Source of the DNA: Parafrigoribacterium_A sp035571875
GTDB taxonomy: Bacteria; Actinomycetota; Actinomycetes; Actinomycetales; Microbacteriaceae
Length of the DNA: 24,812 nt
Direction: 5' to 3'
Assembly: GCA_035571875.1 (NCBI GenBank)
Contig: DATNBR010000033.1
Span: forward strand, 1 to 24,812
Numbering within the stretch: position 1 is the first letter of the stretch; every line of letters begins with the position of its first letter. The notes under the pieces were generated by a model, which had not been told where the DNA came from, made no database searches, and was given only the letters and a program-made list of their open reading frames with translations. The translations under genes and the position numbers were made by a program. Positions 1 through 7,017 of this stretch are shown one piece after another.

Positions 1-608
1 CAGAAGAAGATCACGGGGGCGGCGAAACTCGCGGCGAAGACCATGGCCTCGTTCACGTCACCCTGCGTGGTGGCCCCGTCGCCGAAGTAGGCGATCGCGG
101 CCGAGTCAGCACCGTCGAGCGAACAGCCGAGCGCGTAGCCCGTGGCATGCAGGGTCTGGGCGCCGATGATGATCGCTGGGGTCGCCATCCCGATGTCGTA
201 GGGGTTCCAGCCGGACTGTGCGGTTCCGCGCCAGACCCGCATGAGGTCGACCAGTTCGACACCTCGGCAGTACGCGACGGCGTTCTCGCGATAGCTCGTG
301 AAGACGAAGTCGTCGTCGCGCAGGGCTCGCGCCGACCCGACCTGCGCCGCCTCCTGCCCGAGGAGGGGCGGCCAGAGGCCGAGCTGGCCCTGGCGCTGCA
401 GGGCGGTGGCCTCCGTGTCGATGCGGCGCACGACGACGTGATCCTCGTAGAGCGACTTCAGCTGTTCTACGTCGATGTCGGCTATCCAGGGGTCGAAGCG
501 CGGATTGGCCACGCGCTCGCCGGACGGCGTCAGAAGTTGGACTACATCATCCTGAAGCTCGAGAAGCTCGGTTTCCAGGTGATCTGCGGATGCGGTGGTG
601 CGCAACAT
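1..608 (-). CDS. pdhA: 2-oxoacid dehydrogenase E1 component, alpha subunit (partial, C-terminus off the window)
   Basis: This is the N-terminal 202 codons of a thiamine-diphosphate-dependent E1 alpha subunit, which with E1 beta decarboxylates pyruvate or branched-chain 2-oxoacids for an acetyl/acyl-transferring complex in the cytoplasm. Translated from ATG at 608 it begins MLRTTASADHLETELLELQ and carries family hallmarks: YEDHVVVRRIDTEATALQRQGQ, the TSYRENAVAY region, and the thiamine-binding GDGATTQGDVNEA segment near the cut end. An AGGGAG ribosome site lies just upstream of the ATG. The gene continues beyond base 1, where E1 beta and E2 would be expected. The family is clear. Pyruvate versus branched-chain substrate cannot be decided from this half, so the symbol is tentative. 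Confidence 0.88.
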   Translation of the reverse strand, partial: MLRTTASADHLETELLELQDDVVQLLTPSGERVANPRFDPWIADIDVEQLKSLYEDHVVVRRIDTEATALQRQGQLGLWPPLLGQEAAQVGSARALRDDDFVFTSYRENAVAYCRGVELVDLMRVWRGTAQSGWNPYDIGMATPAIIIGAQTLHATGYALGCSLDGADSAAIAYFGDGATTQGDVNEAMVFAASFAAPVIFF

Positions 609-741
609 GGTCTCCCTAGGTCGCCGCCGCCCCGGTGGGTACACCAGGCACAGCACGATCTGTCACGGCCACGGTGGATTGCACCGACGGCCGGCCCCGC
701 GCCTCATTGCTCGGAGTTAAGGCGACGTTACCCGCGAGGCC

Positions 742-752
742 TGTGAATCACA
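742..752. promoter_or_regulatory. Palindrome TGTGA-A-TCACA in the E1 alpha / FAD dehydrogenase divergent region
   Basis: A perfect palindrome with 5-bp arms and a one-base centre lies in the 283-bp region between the divergent genes starting at 608 and 892. The arms resemble CRP/GlxR half-sites but the spacing is too short for that family. It may be a regulator site; no regulator is encoded nearby. Confidence 0.25.
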
Positions 753-816
753 AGCACCGCGCCCACGCCGCAATCCTGCTCGCAACTCAGGCAATCCGCG
801 CGGAACCGAGCGTGTC

Positions 817-833
817 CACGCGGTACACGCGTG
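817..833. promoter_or_regulatory. Inverted repeat CACGCG-N5-CGCGTG upstream of the FAD dehydrogenase
   Basis: Perfect 6-bp arms around a 5-base spacer end about 58 bp before the ATG at 892. This is a typical place for a dimeric repressor to cover a promoter. The rest of 609-891 shows no gene on either strand that I can support. Confidence 0.3.
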
Positions 834-891
834 CATCCGCCGCTCTTTTCCTGAATTATGAACATGCGGATCCAAACAAGGGAGTTTCCGG

Positions 892-2565
892 ATGCCAGAA
901 GAAGCAGCGCAGGCCGTACCCCGGCAGAGCGACGTGATCGTGGTCGGTGCTGGCCTCGCCGGGCTTGTCGCGGCGGCGGAGCTCGTCGACGCGGGCAAGC
1001 GAGTCACGATCGTGGAGCAGGAGCCGGAGGCGAGCTTCGGTGGTCAGGCCTGGTGGTCGTTCGGCGGACTGTTCCTCATCGACTCGGCCGAGCAGCGCCT
1101 CATGGGCGTCAAGGATTCGCTCGAACTCGCGCGCCAGGACTGGTTCGGAACCGCCGGTTTCGATCGGGAGGAAGACGAGTGGGCGCGCCAGTGGGCGGAG
1201 GCCTACCTGCGCTTCGCCGCGACCGAGAAGCGAGAGTGGCTGCGCGGCATGGGCGTGAAGTTCTTCCCCGTCGTCGGCTGGGCCGAGCGCGGCGGCTATA
1301 CCGCCACCGGGCACGGCAATTCGGTGCCGCGATTCCACATCGTCTGGGGCACCGGACCCGGCGTGCTCGGTCCCTTCATCGCCCGCGTGCGCAAGGGCGT
1401 CGAACGAGGTCTCGTGACGCTCGCTTTCCGTCACCGGGTCGACGCACTCATCGTCGACGATGGCGCCGTCGTGGGCGTGCGCGGTGCCGTGCTCGCACCG
1501 GATGCCGCAGGCCGCGGCGAGGCCAGCAACCGTGACGAGACCGGCAGCTTCGAATCCCGCGCGGCCGCCGTCATCGTCGCGAGCGGCGGCATCGGCGGCA
1601 ACCACGATCTGGTGCGCAAGAACTGGCCGAAGCGCCTGGGAACACCGCCGAAGGAGATGATCACGGGCGTCCCCGCCCACGTCGACGGCCGGATGCTCGC
1701 GATCACCGAACGAGCTGGCGCGCGTCTCGTGAACGAGGACCGCATGTGGCATTACGTGGAGGGCATCCGGAACTACGCGCCCGTGTGGGCGAGCCACGGC
1801 ATCCGCATTCTGCCCGGTCCGTCGTCGCTCTGGCTCGATGCGACAGGCAAGCGCCTCCCCGTGCCACTGTTCCCCGGCTTCGACACCCTCGGCACGCTCG
1901 AGCACATCGTCTCGACCGGGTACGACCACAGCTGGTTCATCCTGACCCAAAAGATCATCGAGAAGGAGTTCGCGCTCTCGGGCAGCGAGCAGAACCCCGA
2001 CCTCACCGGCAGGGACATCGGACTGCTGCTGCAGCGGGTGAAGAAGGGAGCGCCCGGCCCGGTCGAGGCGTTCAAGGAGAAGGGTGCGGACTTCATCGTC
2101 GCAGACACCCTCGCCGAACTCATCGAGGGGATGCAGAAGCTCTCCTCCGAGGTCGCGATCGACGCCGAGCGAGTGGAGGCCGAGGTGCTCGCGCGCGACC
2201 GTGAACTCGACAACGACTTCACCAAGGATGCCCAGATCAACGCCATCAGGCAGGCGCGGCACTACCGCGGCGACAAGCTCATCCGCGTCGCGAGCCCACA
2301 CAAACTGCTCGACCCGAAGGCCGGACCGCTCATCGCGGTGAAGCTGCACATCCTCACTCGCAAGAGCCTCGGCGGCATCCAGACCAACCTCGATGCGCAG
2401 GCACTGGATGCCCGGGGCCGACCGATTGCGGGGCTCTATGCCGCGGGCGAGGCGAGCGGATTCGGCGGCGGCGGCCTGCACGGCTACCGCGCTCTCGAGG
2501 GCACCTTCCTCGGCGGTTGCCTGTTCAGCGGCCGGGTCGCGGGTCGAGCCGCGGCCGCACTCTGA
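892..2565 (+). CDS. FAD-binding dehydrogenase, COG3573 / KstD-like flavoprotein
   Basis: The 557-residue product belongs to the fumarate reductase/3-ketosteroid dehydrogenase flavoprotein fold. An N-terminal Rossmann dinucleotide motif (DVIVVGAGLAGLVAAAEL, about residues 14-31) is followed by an acidic strand end (VTIVEQE) that contacts FAD ribose. A C-terminal FAD-contact segment, GLYAAGEASGFGGGGLHGYRALEG, closes the protein. Its full length and features such as the SFGGLFLIDS segment match the uncharacterised 'putative FAD-binding dehydrogenase' group rather than true KstD. The substrate is unknown; desaturation of a cyclic or steroid-like compound is a guess from the superfamily. The start is supported by AAGGGAG at 878-884. 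The next gene, a deazaflavin-type reductase, follows after 45 bp. Confidence 0.88.
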   Translation: MPEEAAQAVPRQSDVIVVGAGLAGLVAAAELVDAGKRVTIVEQEPEASFGGQAWWSFGGLFLIDSAEQRLMGVKDSLELARQDWFGTAGFDREEDEWARQWAEAYLRFAATEKREWLRGMGVKFFPVVGWAERGGYTATGHGNSVPRFHIVWGTGPGVLGPFIARVRKGVERGLVTLAFRHRVDALIVDDGAVVGVRGAVLAPDAAGRGEASNRDETGSFESRAAAVIVASGGIGGNHDLVRKNWPKRLGTPPKEMITGVPAHVDGRMLAITERAGARLVNEDRMWHYVEGIRNYAPVWASHGIRILPGPSSLWLDATGKRLPVPLFPGFDTLGTLEHIVSTGYDHSWFILTQKIIEKEFALSGSEQNPDLTGRDIGLLLQRVKKGAPGPVEAFKEKGADFIVADTLAELIEGMQKLSSEVAIDAERVEAEVLARDRELDNDFTKDAQINAIRQARHYRGDKLIRVASPHKLLDPKAGPLIAVKLHILTRKSLGGIQTNLDAQALDARGRPIAGLYAAGEASGFGGGGLHGYRALEGTFLGGCLFSGRVAGRAAAAL

Positions 2566-2610
2566 GGGGCGTCGAGGAATAGAGCCGGCCCGTCGTGGGT
2601 TCTGCTCAGC

Positions 2611-3042
2611 ATGAGCAACTGGAACGACACCATCATCGCCGAGTTTCACGACAACGACGGAAAGGTCGGCGGTCCGTTCGCCGGAGCGCACCTGCTCCTC
2701 CTGACGACGACGGGCGCGAAGTCCGGGCGGCCGCGCGTCGCACCGATGATGTACTTCACGGAGTCGAACGAGGAGGGCGATTCCGTCTACGTGATCGCCT
2801 CGAAGGCCGGAGCACCGACGAACCCCGACTGGTACCACAACCTCGTGGCGAACCCCGAGGTGAAGGTGGAGCAGGCGACCGATTCCGGCATCGTGAGCTA
2901 CGACGCGACCGCCGAGGTGGTGGAGCGCGCCGAGCGCGACCGACTGTTCGGCGTCTTCAGCGCCGCGAACCCCGGATTTGCCGGGTACCAGGAGAAGACC
3001 AGCCGCGTCATTCCGGTGGTCGCCCTACACCGCGCGGCCTGA
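2611..3042 (+). CDS. Nitroreductase-family deazaflavin (F420)-dependent oxidoreductase, Ddn-like
   Basis: The 143-residue protein is a single split beta-barrel domain of the Ddn family, which uses reduced F420 to reduce quinones, nitroimidazoles and other acceptors. Characteristic segments are LLLLTTTGAKSGRPRVAPMMYF and the later ASKAGAPTNPDWYHNLVANPEVKV, both seen in full. It lacks the N-terminal helix that anchors mycobacterial Ddn to membrane, so it is probably soluble. It ends close to a convergent gene at 3047. No convincing ribosome site precedes the ATG, so initiation may be weak or coupled to the upstream dehydrogenase. The physiological acceptor is unknown. Confidence 0.88.
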   Translation: MSNWNDTIIAEFHDNDGKVGGPFAGAHLLLLTTTGAKSGRPRVAPMMYFTESNEEGDSVYVIASKAGAPTNPDWYHNLVANPEVKVEQATDSGIVSYDATAEVVERAERDRLFGVFSAANPGFAGYQEKTSRVIPVVALHRAA

Positions 3043-3046
3043 GGGC

Positions 3047-3724
3047 TCAGCGCTGAAGGCTCCAGGCGCGCCGCTTGATCAGCACGTGGCCGCGTTTCGT
3101 GGTGAGCCGCGTCCACGGACCGGTTTCGTAGACGCGCACCGCGTCATCCGGTCCGAGGAATCCGAGCGTGTGGGCGGCGAAGGCGCCACCTGCCGGTACA
3201 TACTCGAGCCCCTCGATCGGCCTGCCCCAGACCTCCGTGCGCACCTGGCGCACGAGCTGCTCACCGGTTCCCTCGGGGATCGCGGCGGCCACCTCCTCGA
3301 TGCCCGCCTTCGCGACGGTCTCGAACCGTGCCTGATCGGCGTCGCCGAGCATCCGCCAGCCGCCCCTCGGTGGGGAAATCGCCGACCAGGTCATCGTGTT
3401 GACCTCGATGGGAAGCGTGATGAGCACGGGAGCGCTCGGGTCGGTGATCTCCGACTGTAGCCTCGTGAGGCGCTGCTGAAGCGAGCCGAGCGGCACGACC
3501 ACGTCGAACTCATCCCTCGTGGTGAGCGCGAAGGTGCGAAGCCCCAGCACGGTCGGGCTCTCGTCGAGGAGGCCGGCCGGATACAGCACGGCGACGTAGA
3601 CGGCGAGCACCCCGGAGCCCGCGATCAGGCGCACGGAGCCATCCTCCACCCTCGCGGCACGACTGAGGAAGACGTGCAAATCGCCGAGGGAGAGGGAGTC
3701 TGCGAGAGAAAGTGTGCGGCTCAT
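3047..3724 (-). CDS. Conserved hypothetical protein, 225 residues
   Basis: I do not recognise a named family. The protein is soluble-looking, without signal peptide or membrane helices. It contains the segments LHVFLSRAARVEDGSVRLIAGSGVLAVYVAVLYP, GLRTFALT and WGRPIEGLEYVPAGGAFAAHTLGFLG, which look like a folded, conserved alpha/beta protein rather than random translation. ATG at 3724 is preferred; a GTG two codons earlier (3730) is possible. A TAGAGT hexamer four bases before the ATG and TAGTTT further up could be -10 boxes, but the spacing is not ideal. It converges on the Ddn-like gene with four bases between and is divergent from the TesB thioesterase. Confidence 0.75.
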   Translation of the reverse strand: MSRTLSLADSLSLGDLHVFLSRAARVEDGSVRLIAGSGVLAVYVAVLYPAGLLDESPTVLGLRTFALTTRDEFDVVVPLGSLQQRLTRLQSEITDPSAPVLITLPIEVNTMTWSAISPPRGGWRMLGDADQARFETVAKAGIEEVAAAIPEGTGEQLVRQVRTEVWGRPIEGLEYVPAGGAFAAHTLGFLGPDDAVRVYETGPWTRLTTKRGHVLIKRRAWSLQR

Positions 3725-3801
3725 GTGCACTCTAAACTACCTACAACGGCGGGCATCCACCTACCCGTGAGGCCCCAAGGCGATTCGCACCGGGAGATTC
3801 C

Positions 3802-4671
3802 ATGACCGACCCTCTTGCCAACCTGCTGACGGCGCTCGATCTCACGAACACGCAGGCGCGCACCGAGGAAGACATCTTCATCGGTCCCAGCCAGTGGATG
3901 CCGCTCGGTCGCGTCTTCGGCGGTCAGGTGCTTGCCCAGTCGCTCGTCGCGGCGCAACGCACCCTCGCCGAGGAGCGCATCGTGCACTCCATGCACGGCT
4001 ACTTCCTGCGCCCGGGCAACGTCGAACTGCCGATCACCTTCTCCGTCGACCGCATCCACGACGGTCGCTCCTTCTCGACCAGGCGCACCCAGGCGTATCA
4101 GGATGGGCTGCCCATCCTGTCGATGATCGCCTCGTTCCAGGATGAGGAGCTCGGTTTCGAGCACCAGATCGACATGCCCGCCGACCTGCCGCAGCCCGAG
4201 TCGCTGCCCTCGGCAGCGGAGGCCCTCGGTGAACTCGACCATCCCGTTGCGAAGTACTGGGCCACCCAGCGCCCCTTCGACATGCGGCACGTGGACAAAC
4301 CCGTGTTCCTCTCTCCCGACGGCCCGCGCGTGGCACACCAGGCGGTGTGGCTGAAGGCCGTGGGAACGCTGCCCGACGACGCGAACCTGCACCGCGCGGC
4401 GCTCGCCTACCTGAGCGACTACTCGATCCTGGAGCCGGTCTTCCGACGGCACGGACTGGCCTGGTCGACGCCCGGGCTCAAGGTCGCGAGCCTCGATCAC
4501 GCCATGTGGTTCCACCGCTTCGGTCGGGTCGACGAGTGGCTGCTCTACCTGCAGGAGTCCCCGAACGCGACCGGCGGTCGAGGACTCTCGGAGGGTCGCA
4601 TCTACAGCCGCGATGGCGTACTGCTGGCAAGCGTCGCCCAGGAGGGCATGGTGCGCGCACCGAGGTCGTGA
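3802..4671 (+). CDS. tesB: Acyl-CoA thioesterase II
   Basis: The 289-residue protein has the double hot-dog architecture of TesB, which hydrolyses medium- and long-chain acyl-CoA to free fatty acid and CoA. Visible family features are GRVFGGQVLAQSLVAAQRT in the first hot dog, HSMHGYFLRPG, and in the second hot dog LSDYSILEP with the catalytic Asp near residue 205, SLDHAMWFHR, and AQEGMVR with the Gln near residue 280. This matches the Asp/Thr(Ser)/Gln active site of the family. The length is typical. The GGGAG ribosome site seven bases before the ATG fixes the start. The gene is convergent with rslA, 12 bp apart, and probably monocistronic. Confidence 0.93.
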   Translation: MTDPLANLLTALDLTNTQARTEEDIFIGPSQWMPLGRVFGGQVLAQSLVAAQRTLAEERIVHSMHGYFLRPGNVELPITFSVDRIHDGRSFSTRRTQAYQDGLPILSMIASFQDEELGFEHQIDMPADLPQPESLPSAAEALGELDHPVAKYWATQRPFDMRHVDKPVFLSPDGPRVAHQAVWLKAVGTLPDDANLHRAALAYLSDYSILEPVFRRHGLAWSTPGLKVASLDHAMWFHRFGRVDEWLLYLQESPNATGGRGLSEGRIYSRDGVLLASVAQEGMVRAPRS

Positions 4672-4683
4672 GAGTGTGTGCGG

Positions 4684-5388
4684 CTACGGCGTTCCGCGCA
4701 GCAGCACCTCACCGCTCTCGACCGAGCGCACGTCGACCGCGGCGATCTGCGCCACGCTGAGGCTCGTGGTCCCCGCCGGCTCGGCATTGTGCCCGGGGCC
4801 TGCGGTCCAGGTGGCGATCTGCGTGGCGTGGCCGGCGGCATCCGTCACCCACATCGCGTAATACGCCTGTGCGCCGGTCGCGCCGTAGCCCGTCGGTTCG
4901 GCCGGACCGTACTTGCAGTCCATCTCTATGCGGGTTCCCCACGACTGAGGAACCAGCCGGATGCTCGCCCTCAGCGGGCCCGGCGCCACCTGGCTGAGAG
5001 AAACCGTGCTCGATGCGGGCTCGGCGGACGGAGCCTGCGGCGCCGCGGTAGGAATCAGCTGCGGCACGATGAGCACCGCCGCGAGCGCCGCGGCTGTCGC
5101 GAGCCCCGCGAGGGTGATGACGCGCGCGCGACGCCGACGGGTCGCTCGCACGAGCCTCGGAAGCAGCGTGGCCGGCACTTCGTTCGACTCGTCGCTGAGC
5201 AGCACGCTCGCCTCACCCGCGGGAACTTTGGCGAGCAGCCCCGGCATCCCGGCGAGCTCCCCCACCGCTGCCGCGCACGAGGCGCAACCCTCGAGGTGCT
5301 GCTCGAACTCACGTCGCTCGCTCGCGCTCAGCGAGCCGAGCAGGTAGGCCGCGTCCCAGTCGGCGTACGGATCCATCCCCGCGTTCAC
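4684..5388 (-). CDS. rslA: Anti-sigma-L factor RslA (zinc-associated anti-sigma factor)
   Basis: The 234-residue membrane protein starts with a cytoplasmic zinc-associated anti-sigma domain. It has the motif H31-x3-C35-x2-C38 (HLEGCASC) after WDAAYLLGSLSASERREFEQ. One transmembrane helix follows an Arg-rich stop-transfer run at about residues 78-105, and then an extracytoplasmic domain ending ATWTAGPGHNAEPAGTTSLS and VESGEVLLRGTP. From memory this tracks Mycobacterium tuberculosis RslA along its whole length. RslA holds SigL at the membrane, and oxidation of its Cys pair with zinc loss releases the sigma factor. The GTG start overlaps the sigma stop codon (GTGA), so the two are made in a coupled ratio. 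ATG at 5376 is an alternative start. Confidence 0.9.
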   Translation of the reverse strand: MNAGMDPYADWDAAYLLGSLSASERREFEQHLEGCASCAAAVGELAGMPGLLAKVPAGEASVLLSDESNEVPATLLPRLVRATRRRRARVITLAGLATAAALAAVLIVPQLIPTAAPQAPSAEPASSTVSLSQVAPGPLRASIRLVPQSWGTRIEMDCKYGPAEPTGYGATGAQAYYAMWVTDAAGHATQIATWTAGPGHNAEPAGTTSLSVAQIAAVDVRSVESGEVLLRGTP

Positions 5389-5891
5389 TGTGTCACCCCG
5401 CGTTCCTGCAGGGCGAGTCGCAGTGCGCGCAGGGCGTAGTGCAACCGCGACTTGACCGTGCCATCCGGGATGTCCAGTTCGCGCGCGATCTCGGCCGTCG
5501 ACTGACCGAGGTAGTAGGAATGCACGATCACGACCCTGTGCTCTCGACTGAGGGCCGTGAGCGCGTCGGAGACGAGCCAGGCGTCAAGAAGCGCGTCGGT
5601 CTGGTCGGCGATGGCTCGCTCCGGCGGGGCGTCCGTGACGATCTCGTTGCGCGATCGCGCGCTGCGGGCGTGATCGACCACGAGGTTTCGTGCCACCGTG
5701 AACAGCCAGGCGCGAGCGGAGGTCTCGGACTGGTCGAGCACGCGCGGCCGGCGCCAGGCGCGCAGCAGAGCCTCCTGCACGACATCCTCGGCGAGCTCCC
5801 GGTCGCCCGTCAGCCAGACGACGTAACGCCAGAGCGCCGGGGCGTGCTCGTCGTGCAGCACGCGCAGCAGTTCGGCCTGGTCATCCGGCAC
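5385..5891 (-). CDS. sigL: ECF RNA polymerase sigma factor SigL
   Basis: The 168-residue extracytoplasmic-function sigma factor has region 2 (LAEDVVQEALLRAWRRP, ARAWLFTVARNLVVDHARS) and region 4 (LSREHRVVIVHSYYLGQST, IPDGTVKSRLHYALRALRLA). The region 4 end and the C-terminus LQERGVTQ are close to my memory of mycobacterial SigL, and the partner gene is RslA-like, so I call it sigL. It directs polymerase to promoters with a TGAACC -35 box. Just such a promoter lies upstream of this gene, pointing to autoregulation. The GTG start at 5891 is preceded at five bases by GGAGGT. No C-terminal SnoaL-like extension is present. Confidence 0.92.
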   Translation of the reverse strand: MPDDQAELLRVLHDEHAPALWRYVVWLTGDRELAEDVVQEALLRAWRRPRVLDQSETSARAWLFTVARNLVVDHARSARSRNEIVTDAPPERAIADQTDALLDAWLVSDALTALSREHRVVIVHSYYLGQSTAEIARELDIPDGTVKSRLHYALRALRLALQERGVTQ

Positions 5892-5909
5892 GGCACACCT
5901 CCACTAGAG

Positions 5910-5937
5910 ACCACGTCAGAGCACACGTTCTGGTTCA
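5910..5937 (-). promoter_or_regulatory. SigL-type promoter of sigL-rslA (TGAACC-N16-CGTGGT)
   Basis: Read on the minus strand, -35 TGAACC (5937-5932) is followed after exactly 16 bases by CGTGGT (5915-5910). The expected transcript start falls near 5903, directly ahead of the GGAGGT ribosome site of sigL. The boxes agree with the published M. tuberculosis SigL consensus as I recall it (TGAACC with a CGT-type -10). Confidence 0.7.
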
Positions 5938-5951
5938 ATCGCGACGGTTCA

Positions 5952-5979
5952 TGAACCAAACACACATGCGGTTCGTGGT
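5952..5979 (+). promoter_or_regulatory. SigL-type promoter of the Rieske-DUF2231 operon (TGAACC-N16-CGTGGT)
   Basis: On the plus strand, TGAACC (5952-5957), a 16-base spacer and CGTGGT (5974-5979) repeat the box pair and spacing of the divergent sigL promoter. The -35 is half of a 12-bp palindrome GGTTCATGAACC (5946-5957), so a second -35 on the minus strand abuts it. Transcription would begin near 5986, leaving a leader of about 55 bases before the ATG at 6042. Confidence 0.65.
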
Positions 5980-6041
5980 TATGGTGAACGGTGCCGATCG
6001 CCGTGTCACCGACCACTGTGCCACCGAACCCAGGGATATTG

Positions 6042-6500
6042 ATGAACTCCTCCTCGCCCCTCTCTCGACGCGCCGCTCTCTCGCTGGGCGGAACAACCGT
6101 GCTCGGCGGCAGCGCCGTGCTGCTCGCCGCGTGCAGTTCCGGCGGCGGCAAGGCCGGCGCCGGTGGCGCTGGTGCTGCTGGCGGTGGTGCGTCCGGCCCG
6201 CAGCTCACGAAGGGTGCCACGGTGCTGAAGCTTGCCGATATCCCCGTCGGCGGCACCGCATCCGCCAAGGTCGAGGGAAAGCCGCTGCTGCTCGCTCAGC
6301 CGAGCGCGGGCACGGTCGTGTGCTTCAGCGCGATCTGCACCCACCAGGGATGCGTCGTCGACGCGGCCGCACAGGACTTCGAGTGCCCTTGCCACGGCTC
6401 CACCTACGCGACCGACGGATCAGTCACGAACGGCCCAGCGGTCAACCCCCTCGCCAAGGTCGACGTGAAGGTCTCCGGCGACTCGGTGGTTATCGCCTGA
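6042..6500 (+). CDS. Tat-exported Rieske [2Fe-2S] lipoprotein
   Basis: The 152-residue protein begins with a twin-arginine signal (LSRRAALSLGG, Arg9-Arg10), a hydrophobic stretch and the lipobox LAAC with Cys31. It should therefore be exported folded with its cluster and anchored to the outer face of the membrane. A Ser/Gly/Ala-rich linker leads to a Rieske domain with CTHQGC (Cys99, His101, Cys104) and CPCHGS (Cys115, Cys117, His118): two Cys and two His for the cluster, plus the disulfide pair. It probably carries electrons; partner and potential are unknown. ATG at 6042 with AGGGA at 6032-6036 is preferred over an upstream GTG at 5991, because it places the signal at the N-terminus. It overlaps the DUF2231 gene. 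Confidence 0.9.
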   Translation: MNSSSPLSRRAALSLGGTTVLGGSAVLLAACSSGGGKAGAGGAGAAGGGASGPQLTKGATVLKLADIPVGGTASAKVEGKPLLLAQPSAGTVVCFSAICTHQGCVVDAAAQDFECPCHGSTYATDGSVTNGPAVNPLAKVDVKVSGDSVVIA

Positions 6501-6988
6501 TGGTCGACTACGAGTTCGCTGGGCTGCCACTGCACGTGCTGCTCGTGCACCTCACGGTCATCGTCGTTCCGGTCGCGGCGCTCGCGACGGTGCTCGCCGC
6601 CGCGTGGCCGGCCGCACGGCGGCGCCTGGGAGTCGTCACGCCGATCATCGCGCTCGTCGCCCTCATTGCGGTGCCGATCACCGTCGAGGCCGGCGAATGG
6701 CTCGAAGAGCGTGTCGGTGCGACGCCGCTCGTCGCTGCTCACGCCGCGCTGGGAAAGACCCTGCTCCCCTGGGCGGTCGCCGTCTTCATCGTCGCGCTCG
6801 CGCAGTGGGCGTGGTTCCGTTTCGGCAGCCCGCGGATGCCCGCGCGGGTCACACGACTCACCGTCACGATCGTGCTCGCGGCCGCCGTCGCGGTGACCGC
6901 CGTCGGGTCGGTGCTCACCGTCGTGCAGATCGGCGAGTCTGGAGCGCGGGCCGTGTGGACCGGATCGTTCCAACAGAACCCGAGGTAG
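6500..6988 (+). CDS. DUF2231 family membrane protein
   Basis: The 162-residue integral membrane protein has four predicted helices. The first contains the DUF2231 hallmark GLPLHVLLVHLTVIVVPVAAL with two His. The next region has VEAGEWLEE, then AAHAALGKTLLPW opens the third helix, and a last helix follows an Arg-containing loop. The ATG shares one base with the stop of the Rieske gene (TGATG), so the pair is translationally coupled. DUF2231 proteins are found next to, or fused with, redox domains; the conserved His in membrane helices would allow haem or quinone binding, but that is inference. The natural guess is a membrane partner for the Rieske lipoprotein. Confidence 0.85.
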   Translation: MVDYEFAGLPLHVLLVHLTVIVVPVAALATVLAAAWPAARRRLGVVTPIIALVALIAVPITVEAGEWLEERVGATPLVAAHAALGKTLLPWAVAVFIVALAQWAWFRFGSPRMPARVTRLTVTIVLAAAVAVTAVGSVLTVVQIGESGARAVWTGSFQQNPR

Positions 6989-6998
6989 GCATCCGTTC

Positions 6999-7017
6999 GC
7001 TGACGGACAGCGTCAGC
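6999..7017. terminator. Hairpin between convergent genes
   Basis: Perfect 7-bp arms (GCTGACG / CGTCAGC) around a 5-base loop lie between the DUF2231 stop (6988) and the thioesterase stop (7013-7015), which the right arm covers. There is no T-run on either side, so this may be a bidirectional stem that slows polymerase rather than a classical terminator. Confidence 0.4.

Noticed and set aside
147..746. 199-codon plus frame opposite the E1 alpha gene
   Set aside because: The minus strand encodes recognisable E1 alpha sequence with a ribosome site; the plus frame has no family features.
856..2838. Very long open frame on minus (660 codons) opposite the FAD dehydrogenase
   Set aside because: It is an antisense shadow created by high-GC codon bias. 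Its translation is Arg/Ala/His-rich with no domain, whereas the plus frame is a full flavoprotein.
2611..3042. Classical NfsB-type nitroreductase
   Set aside because: The size and sequence fit the deazaflavin-dependent Ddn family, not the FMN nitroreductase fold.
3047..3056. Ten-base palindrome TCAGCGCTGA over the stop of the 225-residue gene, considered as a terminator
   Set aside because: The stem has no loop and no T-run; it is too short to call.
5946..5957. GGTTCATGAACC palindrome as a stand-alone repressor operator
   Set aside because: It is explained more simply as two back-to-back SigL -35 boxes (TGAACC on each strand), although a repressor cannot be excluded.
5951..6499. Extended plus frame that would fuse an Arg-rich protein to the DUF2231 protein
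   Set aside because: It reads through the Rieske gene in another frame. DUF2231 starts naturally at 6500, overlapping the Rieske stop.
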